This document shows positions 9,757 to 19,241 of a stretch of 33,087 nucleotides of DNA, in pieces. The first letter of the stretch is position 1; each line of letters begins with the position of its first letter. The stretch is from Krasilnikovozyma curviuscula (lineage: Eukaryota > Basidiomycota > Tremellomycetes > Cystofilobasidiales > Mrakiaceae), in the NCBI GenBank assembly GCA_014825775.1, contig MVAQ01000234.1, forward strand, positions 1 to 33,087. Direction: 5' to 3'. Under the pieces are notes generated by a model that made no database searches, had not been told where the DNA came from, and saw only the letters and a program-made list of their open reading frames with translations. Both the position numbers and the translations under genes were made by a program.

Positions 9757-12700
9757 ATGTTCAGCCAGCAGTCTTTCTTCTCTTTTTCTCCCCCAGCGAT
9801 TCTTCCCGCGGAGGCGTTCTCCCTCGACCCGCTTACTTTTCTGCGGCGTCCCCAGGAAATAGGCGCAGAGTATCATCAGACGATCTTCGCCTACGAAGAT
9901 GAGGACAACCCTTCGCTGCCTGAAAGGCAAAAGAGAAAGCAGAACATTGCTTGTGACTCATGTAGATTCAGGTTCGTAACCGCGTAAGATTCAAAAGAGG
10001 TCCGCGGCAGCTAATCCTCTGCTCCGTTGCTGCTTCAGGAGGGTCAAATGTGACCTAGAGACGAAAAACTTGGAAGGTCTTCCATGTACCAAATGCTCAA
10101 GCCAAGGTAAGCACTTTGTATCTGATGTTTCTCTCAACTTCTCTTTTTGGCTGATCGCCGCAATTGTGTCTTCCAGGTATCAATTGCACCAAGCGGCCAC
10201 CGGCACCCAGAAGAGGTGGTCGTCCAAGGAAAAAGCCTGTGGGTTATGGTTCTTTCCGTTCCCTTCAATAGGCAGAATGCTCCTCTAGTCCAGCGCGCAT
10301 GCTTTTTCTTGTTGTTGTTGTTCTCCCTTATCTATATCTGATTAACTGACGGCTTTGCCCTGTTATTCATTGGTTCCTTTCTCGTACCTTACAGAAATTG
10401 TCTACTCAAGTGGCCTCACCGGAGGCTGCCTTTCAGTCAATATACCCCTTCGACGACTTCAACACGTCAGGCGACCCCGGCGTTGGGGGGTACTTCCAGC
10501 ATCGCACCTGCTCTCTTATCCCAACGAGTGAGCGAGATAATGAAACATTCGACGAAACAATAAATGAAATAGTACTGGAGAAGCAACATGCTCGTCCTTC
10601 AGTTCCTCCGAGACCATTCGATTTTAGCTTTCCCGATAACCAACAGCTTTTGGTATCCCACCCTTCACAAACTTATTTGGTCAATCACACACTCACCAAC
10701 GCTCTCTCAAAAGGGATGATCAATGAAGCATTTCTTCACTTACACAACACAATCCCAGCCGTCGACCCTGAAGCGTTCAGGGAGACGTTCATCACATCTG
10801 GGCAGTCTATCGAAAATCTCTCACCTATTACACAGGTCTTGGCCAAGATTATACAGGCATTTAATGCAAGATTCTCGGATCATCCTTATATCGTTGGTGC
10901 CGGTGAATCTTCCTTCAATGAGACGAGGGCGAGTAAGTCAGCATCTCGTGAAGCAGCATGTCAGACTCTTCTCGACCAGTGTCTGGAGCTGATCCATACC
11001 AATGGGGTAATGAGAGAGATTTGCATTGAAAGCTGCCAGTGTCTTCTTCTGATTGAGCCCCTGTTGATCTGGCGAGGGACATTGCTTGCTGAGCGAGAAA
11101 AAGAGGAGCAACGGCTTGTGGGCCCGAAGTCGAAGCCAAAGGCCACAGTAAGTCACACAACTACCTTTTCAGCTAAAATTAGCCCCAAATTCTTACATTA
11201 CTTCGGTTTGTCGCCGACCCAGAGAGAACAGGCCCTCATCACCATCTTCAGCACGGCTCTAGCTCGGCAACTCGAGCTACTGGAAGTGTTCTCCTCAGTC
11301 CCTGTCTCAAATATTTCTTCCCCAAAAGGAATTCAAGATGCTATAAAAAACTTGACCGTCAACAGAGTGGGGCTGCCGGCCTGGTTATGGGACTCGTTCG
11401 TTTGTTTGGCAGGTGGTAACAGTGGATTGTAGTGGGTGGCTTTTCATTTTCGAGAAGAGCTTTTGTGCTCTCTCTAATCTGTTTTCATCTATATTTTACG
11501 CTTCAAAAATTAAAGTGGTGACGACATCATCTCTGATCGCTTTCCGTTCCTGCCTAAGATGGGGTCGCCGTTTCCATCGGTGGATGAGATGTCATCTGCG
11601 CAGGCTCACGTCTTTACGTAAGTGAGGTGCTGATGGGTAGATGAATTTCCATGTCATTTTGGCTGAAGCTTTCTCTATGTTGTAGTCTTGGATCTTGGAT
11701 CACTCTCGGCTCGATCTGTCGTCGCACCTCTCAAACAGTCATTAAACCCCTTAGCACTAACTCCTTTCAGATGGAAACGCTCGTCGAAAGTTTTCAGGAC
11801 GCTTGGGCTACAATAGAAGAAGGTTATGACTTCGTTAATAAAATCATGTTCCGAGCTTGTCCTGCCTTCAGCGATCAGAAGGGTTTCAACGCAATTGTTT
11901 GGAAGCTTACCGTCCAAGTGGGATATACAATAGTGGTGGCTTCTTTGTCAGTCATTCTTTTATTTGAAGATTTTGAAATGTAAAATCTAACTCTTGGGTG
12001 CTTATCTAGACACTTTAAGCTTCACGAAGCCTTGGTTCAGAAATCAAAACAATGTAGTTTCGCGTCTTCGCATCATGACGACCGCCTCATTGGTTCTGAA
12101 CCATCTAATCTTGTTCAAATGAAAAATCTCTACATGAAGAGCTGTGATCAATTGCTCCTGTTCTGTAGAAGAGTAGCAGGAGTGGTGGACGCTGTGTTGG
12201 ATCATAATATTTTGCCGTTCACGAGTGAGATAATGAGGTCAGCTCATTTTGTTCTTTCATTCTTTCAATGAATAAAACCAATTCCTCTTAACGGTGTTTC
12301 TCGAGGTTTTTAGAGAGCTAGGTATCGTGGGAGAAATTCTTAGCGAATTCAGAACAGTCGAACAAGGTTACTCAGGCGCTGATAACACCTGGACCTGGGA
12401 CGCTAAGCAGCGTGAAGTTCTGACCATCTTGAGAGGATTGGAGCAAATTTCTTTCTCGTGGGGTACTACTACTGCCACTAAGATCGACAAAATCAGACGG
12501 GTAAGCAAACTACGCATGGTTTCCTCATTCCTAATCCACTGACTAGCATCCATCATCTTGAATTTATAGAATCTTAGACGTACTATTCCTCACCGCTCAC
12601 CTATCCCAGTTAGCCTTCCAATTGTCCCGATGTTTGTCAATAGCAGCCTTGAAATGGACCTCGTGGCCCTCCTGAAGCTTATCCACAACGAGCACCGATC

Positions 12701-12878
12701 ATTTCCTGTTACACCTGCTCCATGCTCAATAGCATCTCCACATATCAATGACGCCGTGAGCGTAGACGAACCCGACAGGGATGTGTGTACCGCAGATGAA
12801 TCACAATTGGTCGACTTCCCTCTCCCGCTGCACATCCAGATTATCCAATTTCGTCGCAATTTATCCTTGTTCAGTTAA
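9757..12878 (+). CDS. Zn2Cys6 fungal transcription factor
   Basis: Nine exons fit: 9757-9971, 10039-10106, 10177-10238, 10395-11428, 11516-11617, 11686-11946, 12010-12237, 12314-12500, 12570-12878 (821 aa, total length divisible by 3). The DNA-binding finger is near residues 65-100: ACDSCRFRRVKCD, then LPCTKCSSQGINCTKRP, six cysteines in the Zn(II)2Cys6 pattern, split by two introns. A basic linker (PRRGGRPRKKP) follows. The rest looks like the helical regulatory domain of such factors, for example ITQVLAKIIQAFNARFSD, RELGIVGEILSEF and VDFPLPLHIQ. Targets cannot be inferred. Least certain is the intron at 11429-11515, with a GTAGTG donor; two introns use GTCAGT/GTCAGC donors. There is no neighbouring metabolic cluster to suggest a pathway. 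Confidence 0.85.
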
Positions 12879-12979
12879 GATTCTATAATTGCTCTTAATC
12901 CTATCTTTTACGTATCATTCAATCAAATTGTAAGGGGCAAGCTAGATACAACGATCAAACAACATCGCAAACCAGATTG

Positions 12980-14543
12980 CTACTCATTATCCACTTCCAC
13001 CACTTTCCCGTCCAGCTCCTTCACCACCCTTTCACCTAATTCCAATAGCCGAGGCTTCATGTCCTTCCCGATCAGAGACACAGTGACGCCTGCATCAAGT
13101 CGATCAGTAGGATGAGCGGAAGAGAAGATGGCAGGATGCAACGAAAGAAAATCGACTCACCTCTACCCATTGTCGGATAACTTCCGACCCTGATTCCCTC
13201 CTTTCTAACTTCTTCTGCTAGTTTCGTCAGGAAAGGTGCGATACTGCAGGTTGAATAATCGGAGAGGGATACAGGATGTCAACTAAGGTTTTACAGTGCG
13301 AATTAAAAGGTGGACGTACTTGGACTCAGGTATCATAGTAAAGATAAGATGTCGATACGGTTTTGACGTCGAAGGTGGGAGAGGTATGAACGGTGTCAAC
13401 CCAATGAGCATTTGTTCAAAGAGCTTTGGAATTCCTGGAAAGACACAGAGTTTTCCACCCAATCTCACGACCGGCACCCACAGTTCCTTCTGGACAAATA
13501 AGACCTCACTTCCTTTTGGTAACGTTCCCATCCTGTCCCTAGCCGCTCGCTGCTCTGGAGTCTGTTGATCAAACACGGAGCCCATTCGTGCTTTGACATG
13601 CGAGTTCATCCTGTGCAGAGTCTCCGGGTGACGTTCGAGCGTCGTACTGGATAGTTTTATTTCAAGAGAGATGGCAGTTTCGACAATGATTGGGTATGGA
13701 ATGACAGGTATGCGATAACGTCAGCAGGTATGAGACAGTCATGCAAGAAAGGGTGGTCTTACTCAAATGCTTTAGACAGTGCCTCATATGTGATATCATC
13801 ATGTGTTGGACTAAGAGAATATGATAAAGCAGTTAGATGACGTTTATTAGTGAGAGGAACAACTCATCCTTACCCAATTCCACCGGTCGTTATGACAAAG
13901 TCATACTTGCTGCTCATCCTCCTAGCAGCCTCGATGATCTCATCCTCATCATCTGCGATCACTTCAATCCGTTTGAGGTCGATTCCAAGGTCAAAGCAGT
14001 GTTTAGCAAAGAAATTTGAGTCTGGATGAAAATGAGTTCGAGCACAGGATGGACAGAGTCAGCGTGACTGCTATAGCACCCATAAATTGGTTACTTGACA
14101 CCTACTTGTATCTCTCGTTTTGCCGTTCAGCACCTCGTCCCCTGTGAGGGATCGAAACGGCAACAGCTCAGCGAGGGTGGAGAAAACGAACCAGAATAGG
14201 ACTGTACTTACCGATCACGATCATTCCAGCAGTCTCTACGAACTTTCCGTCTCCAAGAGGATTCTTCTATCATCGAAAGTCAGTGTCAAAGATCAGCAAA
14301 CGATTCGAGAGCCCGCAGGCGAGTTGGGACATCACCGGCCTGTTCACTTACATCTGGAATGGGTGAGACATCAAAGACGGGTGGTGGGGCTTGAGTTGAG
14401 GATGACATCGGTCTGATATACTTGGGTGTTAGTCCGAATGTTTGAAAGCACGTGAGTCTGGCCCTGAACATAGAGGTCGTGGTCGGAGGCCAGAGCAGAA
14501 TAGCCGTCGGACTGCTATTGCATGATTGGAATAGATCTGGCAT
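12980..14543 (-). CDS. MoCF-biosynthesis (molybdopterin-binding) domain protein, CinA/FLAD1-like
   Basis: Eight exons: 14543-14352, 14266-14212, 14141-14106, 14021-13874, 13810-13763, 13646-13320, 13243-13161, 13089-12980 (332 aa, phases agree). The MogA/MoaB/CinA-type fold is clear: [60 protein letters not shown], then RLGGKLCVFPGIPKLFEQM and a C-terminal subdomain with VGSYPTMGRGVTVSLIG. The [11 protein letters not shown] motif is the signature loop. In eukaryotes such domains occur alone or as the N-terminal half of FAD synthase/FAD pyrophosphatase FLAD1; no FAD synthetase domain is present here. The first ~45 residues (from MPDLFQSC) are arginine- and hydroxyl-rich and could be a mitochondrial presequence, or the true start may be the later MSSSTQAPP. 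The 3' end lies 101 bp from the convergent transcription factor gene. Confidence 0.88.
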
Positions 14544-15618
14544 TTTTTCGTCTTTCAGGAGCTCGCTGTATTCTTTTGAATACTAGTGACATATGGTATA
14601 AATTCGGTATCATATCTGATAGCGGATATCAAAGGAGCTGACGAGGGTGTCGTGCCATGCTGACCGCGATGAGAAGCTTCAGGAGCGATTCCAGCATGTC
14701 AGCATACTTGAACTGGGAAATTTAAAAGAACGCTTCTTTCGACGTTGCTATATTCTTCCTGCAGTTTGAGGGGTGACTGTTCTGACCAGAGGAGCAACGC
14801 TTGTACGACTCGTCGCACCGACGCCTCCGGCGATCCGAACAAGCAGGTTCAAACGACTAGTGTACTTTGGCCGTCGAGAGCTGCAGAGGACTACTCCGGA
14901 CAAGAACAATACTGAAACTCAGCTTGTTGACAGTCTTGCGTTCAAGAACATGAAACAGTCGAATAATGGAATCTGATCAAGCTACAGATTTCCCTGACAT
15001 ACAAATTTAACCTCTTCAGCCGAGGGCATATGGTATGTGAAACAGAGGTGGTTCTGAATTTCCAATTACAAACTGAAAAAGAAAGAAAGTCAGCCAACGA
15101 GTTCAACAGTAAGGCAAATCGGTCGAAGGAGAAGGAAGGAGAACAGGCGAAAAAGAAAGCTAAGTGCATCAGAATTGTCCTTTGAGAAGACGATTTCAAT
15201 CCCCATAGCCCCTCGCAATTAAGGGGAGCATCAGAACAGGTCTGAAAATATAACTCATCATTGAAGTAGCTTTCTTTTACGTTGGCGATCCAAGGATACG
15301 GGAACAGGAAGGATGAAGGTATAAGGATCAGGAGAAGAGAACACTTACAAGTGGTATGGAGGCATCAGAATCCAATGAGCAAAAAATCAAATAAGACAGG
15401 GAATGTGAACTGAAGAAGGAGAAGGCGAATAACCAAGTGTGTGAGCAAATGCAAGAAGATCACTGTCGAAACCACACTTACGATTTGGGTATTTCAAAAT
15501 TGAGGTATGATTTCATGAGATATGTTTCGTTGAATCGTTGCGAGATGTTGGGTCGTGGTAGTCATGGTGGTCGTGGTCGTCGTGGTGATCTTTAGTGATC
15601 TTGGAGATCGTGATTTGT
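14544..15618. other. Region between the calcipressin and MoCF-domain genes
   Basis: About 1.1 kb, both flanking genes on the minus strand. A GT-rich simple-sequence tract at 15545-15600 lies just after the calcipressin stop. Several good minus-strand splice signals occur at 15242-15481 (separate entry). An inverted repeat ATGCTGAC (14657-14664) / GTCAGCAT (14698-14705) lies in the promoter side of the MoCF gene. Confidence 0.45.
14942..15516 (-). other. Possible spliced transcript: calcipressin 3' leader introns or small gene
   Basis: Two well-formed minus-strand introns can be read: 15481-15410 (GTAAGT...CTTCTTCAG) and 15348-15242 (GTAAGT...TATTTTCAG). If translated from ATG at 15516, the joined exons (15516-15482, 15409-15349, 15241-14942) stay open for 131 codons. 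The predicted product is hydroxyl- and Phe/Leu-rich with no recognisable domain. More likely this is a spliced 3' untranslated part of the calcipressin transcript or a noncoding RNA. Confidence 0.3.
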
Positions 15619-16617
15619 TTACTCTTGGCGCTGCATTGGTGGCATTCCAGTGGGGACAATCTTCCCTCTAACGGCATCTCTACCCAGTGGATCTATCAGA
15701 GAACCACCCGGAGTCCTCGTACCGCCCATTGATTCTACAGTCGCTCTGATGGATCCGATGCCAGACAATTGAGATGGCTGAGTCCAAGCTGACCTGCCTC
15801 CAGGCGTCTTCAGCTCTTCAACAACTTCAACATCTTCAGTGTCATCTTCCATTTCGTTAACGGGTGTGGTATCAATGACGGAAACTGATGGTAAAGGTCG
15901 CCCTAGATGGCCCTCTTTGTTTGCACTAGTGTCGATGACAATCTCTTCCTCGCCGGGAGTTCCTCTGCCAGTATGCTTTAATGAAGCTTCTTCCAATGCC
16001 TTTATCAGATCATCTGCTAGAGTAGCCGAGTTGGGAGGATCTTCTTCGATGGGTTCCCAGCCTTCAGGAGGACTGCCGGGAGGAGAGATTAGGAAGTTCT
16101 TCGCTGAGCCAGGAGCTTGGAGATGATTGTCTTCAGTCGGCTCTATTTCTGTTGGATGAGCTCGGAAAAGACGTAAAGTGAATCTGTGAGACAGATGACA
16201 AAAGAAAATGAAGTGAAAAAATTTGTTAGTCCACAGGAAACTGATAGGAATTCCTCAGTGACGGGATTAAACCATGGACACTTACGTTGGATTCTCATCT
16301 TTCACTTCAAGAGATTCTGCGGAGTCATCAGCCATCTCATCATTCTTGAAGAAACTTCCGCTGTCCACTCCTTTACCCTCGTCATTGGTACCACCGATTC
16401 TCATTCGATCAGCTCCTCTCTTGGCTGCTTCAGCAACAGCATCTTCGTAGTACACAATGATCACTCGTCCAAATGACTTGATGGGTGCCCAAGTATGTAT
16501 CAATCCATAAGCCTCAAAGTGGGATTTGAAGAGGGTCTGAAGGGGTGGTGTGAAGAGAAACGGATGGGGTAAGATGAGATGGAGGGTATTGGTTCGAGGA
16601 GCAGATTGAATAGCCAT
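15619..16617 (-). CDS. CBP1: Calcipressin (RCAN family calcineurin regulator)
   Basis: Regulator that binds the calcineurin catalytic subunit; the Cryptococcus orthologue is Cbp1 and the yeast one Rcn1. Two exons, 16617-16286 and 16183-15619 (298 aa). An RRM-like N-terminal domain is visible (NTLHLILPHPFLFTPPLQ, FEAYGLIHTWAPIKSFGRVI, VYYEDAVAEAAKRGA). The family signature FLISPPGSPPEGWEP spans residues 141-155. Further on are a PxIxIT-like site LPSVSVIDT (208-216), a similar EEEIVIDT (189-196), and near the C-terminus GKIVPTGMPP, resembling the KIIQT/RRP end of RCAN proteins. The tail is acidic and low complexity. The start at 16617 follows an AG at a likely 5'-leader intron acceptor only two bases upstream. 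Symbol given by homology to Cryptococcus CBP1. Confidence 0.92.
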
Positions 16618-17292
16618 TTCTGTTAAGTTAATAGCAGAAAACAAGCAAGCTAATGCTTGGGACTAATGCAGTCTGAAGCTGAGAAGTTTTTTTTTTCTTC
16701 GCTTCAAACGGCAGGGTGGATAATTACAAGGATATCAGTGAAAAATTCTACACGAGCTGTACAAAGAGTCAAAAACGTCCTTGCTCACAGTAAGAAGATA
16801 CTAAGTTCGAATAGCGTCCCTTTCGTCGGTAGCGCTGTCCAAAGGGGAGTGAACTACTGGGCAAGAATGGGGCGATTCAGAAAGCAATACACCCATCGCA
16901 AACCCTACTAAGCACTCCGAATTAAGAATAAATCGAAACATTGGTAGTGAATGACTCACTGGAGAAATTGGAAAGAAGATAACCAGCAAAATCAAAGAGG
17001 GTTTGGGCGACAATTAACAGCGCTCGTCCTTCAAAGGATTTGCCGTAGACGTTTGATCTCTTCGACAAAGATTTACCCCAGGTAGATGTTCCGAAGTGAC
17101 TGAGTACGAAGTTCTTTATCTGAGAATTAATTTGATTTGACAGAGAGATGAGGTGGTCGGGAAGGGAACACCGGTGACGGCGTGGAAGCGAGATTCTGGG
17201 ACTGTGGGTGAGATCTTTAATTTTGCTCGAAATGTACTTATCACTTTCATCGATCAAGCGAGTCGAAGGAAATAAGCAAGTACATCAACAAA
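16618..17292. other. Calcipressin upstream region with probable 5'-leader intron
   Basis: Both neighbours are on the minus strand, so this is the CMS1 3' region plus the calcipressin promoter and leader. A donor GTGAGTCATT at 16959 and an acceptor CTTAACAG ending at 16620, two bases before the ATG, would define a 340-nt leader intron. An open frame at 16922-17257 (minus, 111 codons) has no recognisable domain and probably lies in the leader. Confidence 0.45.
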
Positions 17293-18637
17293 TCAGAACC
17301 CGATTAACTTGAGATCGCCTTCCTTCAGCCTCTTGCCCAACCCGCCTTCATTGATCGAGAAGATCTTCTGCCAAACGATGCCCTTGCATTCCGGTAGCGA
17401 CAAAAGAGTTTGTTTCTTGGAGTTTGGTGTGAGATCGAGGAGGATGGTTGAGCCTGAGGGAAGGGTAAGTGCGCCTACAAACGAACAACATAGCGCCAGG
17501 TCGGTATCAATTAGAAGCATGATGGCAAGATGATAAAGTACTCACCAGCAGAAAGTAACTCAGCCACACGATGAGGAGTTCCGACAGCTATTGAAATTTT
17601 CGTTTCGTCAAGGTACTTCACGTGCTCCGACACCTTGAAATGTTTCGCAAACAGTTTCGCAATCTCTCCTGATCCTCCCAAATCACCACCGCGAACTTTT
17701 CTTTTCTTGCTTTTGGTAGAATTGGTCGGAGGCAACGGAGTTGGAAGGATTGGTCGAAGTTCTCGGACTAGATCAGCGCAACGTTGACCTGAGGATGCAA
17801 GAATGAGAAGGGTGGGCGACCCCGTCTTCGTCGGCGAAGGTATTGGTGGGAGAACTAAAAAATAAAACACAGGAAGTCACAGTAAAAAATCGTGCGTGCA
17901 GACGATACAATGTTGGAAAAGGTATTGGACGCAATACTCACGAGCCTTGACAAACATGGATAGATGCTGTGAAAGGCGAAACTTGAAGCCACTAGAGTCT
18001 ATTAGGCAGCTCTCTTGAAGTCCACAAAAGGGTAATATAGCGTCAAATTGATTTCCAATTGTAAACGAGCGCAACTCTAATATAATTTGACAGCACTTAC
18101 CAGAAAGAATCCAGTCTTCCAGCTCCATATTACTCAAAATTGGGCTCAAAGACAGCTTTTGGTTCAAATGAAGGTAATCCGTAAATTCTGCGAGAGGAAG
18201 GGTTGATGGTGAGAGGGCTATTGCTGAATCTGCGTCCGTAGATGAGATTTCCGCCCTAGTTTTCTGTTGCAAACAAAACTAGCTTAGAAGGCCTTCCTCT
18301 TCTTAACTGTGGGATAGTCTCTTACCCTCTTCTCCTTCATCTTCTCTTTATTCCTTCTCTTCTTCTCCTTGTTTCGCTCCTCAGGTGTCATTTCGTCTAG
18401 ATCCTTCCCATTCCCGGCTTCGAGCTTCTGTCTTTTCGCACTGGGAGCAATAGAAGGAGCTGTTCCATCGATGTCTTGATCCCATGTTAGATCATCTTCA
18501 TTGATTTCGAGGAGCTCGCCTTCATCGTCCGAGGCACCCCCTCCTCCTCCTAGAACGTCGTCGAGGCCGTATTCAAGTCCATCGTCGAGGTCATCACCAC
18601 CTTTGGGTCCTACTTTCAGCTCTGTTGATGCTGACAT
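17293..18637 (-). CDS. CMS1: Cms1-like small-subunit ribosome biogenesis protein
   Basis: Nucleolar protein linked to 90S pre-ribosome/small-subunit assembly. Five exons: 18637-18326, 18263-18101, 18013-17942, 17854-17546, 17474-17293 (345 aa, phases agree). The N-terminus is acidic and Gly/Asp-rich (LKVGPKGGDDLDDGLEYGLD), followed by a strongly basic helix (NKEKKRRNKEKMKEKRKTR). The core resembles a reduced DEAD-box RecA fold: SPTLLILASSGQRCADLVRE, KLFAKHF, ISIAVGTPHRVAELLSAG (compare the VGTPGRL motif of helicases) and STILLDLTPNSKKQTLL, with no Walker A lysine loop. That pattern fits Cms1/CMSS1. The frame is open upstream to an ATG at 18814; I prefer 18637 because the acidic start is typical and the extension looks like leader. 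Confidence 0.88.
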
Positions 18638-19241
18638 GTCGTAGCTGGAGCTGAAGGAGGTTTTGGATTGTTTGTTTTGATGGTCAAAAGTTCGAAAATC
18701 CAAAATTTGAGAGCGAACTTCAGGCAAGCAGCCACCACTTCGGCAACCGCAACTTTCCACAAGGTTCAAGTTCTTGAAGCTATTCAGCACTGGTAGAGGG
18801 AACAGATATCTCACTTCAAACCTTGTAGTTCAACTTCGAGTGTCAGAGTATTCCAGCAGGCGTGCGTGGACCAGTTCAGCAACGAGGGCACTGGTCTCGA
18901 CAGCAGCAAGGGCCATAGCATCTGTAAGATTTGATTGGAAGTAGACCGGAGAACATTATAGGGTCTCCACAGTTTGTTTACGGTGCATTTCTGACGTACT
19001 GGTGAGCTACTCCCTTTTTTTTGGCCGCATGAGAAGGTCTCAAATCAGATTCTGACTATCTTTCTCTTATCTTCAGGTGACTTTTGTAATCAGTATTGTT
19101 GTGAGGAAAGGCTAGCAGAAGAGGCCGGGGTTCTTCGGTTTCCAAGAGCCTTCCTCCGGTTAGTGCACACTTTTTTTTTCTCAACTCTGATGGCCAGAAT
19201 ATGGAATTAAGCGAGCTTTTCCTGCTGGTCTAGCAGTCAAG
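18638..19241. other. Divergent promoter region, CMS1 / PPR-like gene
   Basis: About 600 bp between divergently transcribed ribosome-biogenesis and mitochondrial genes. T-rich tracts lie at 19014-19022 and 19171-19179 near the start of the plus-strand gene. No coding region is supported and no RNA gene was recognised. Confidence 0.5.

Noticed and set aside
15540..15605. GT/GTC-rich tract after the calcipressin stop as a CRISPR-like or satellite repeat
   Set aside because: It is irregular low-complexity sequence without a constant repeat unit.
16922..17257. 111-codon minus-strand frame between CMS1 and calcipressin
   Set aside because: It contains an apparent leader-intron donor and has no domain; it is likely untranslated leader.
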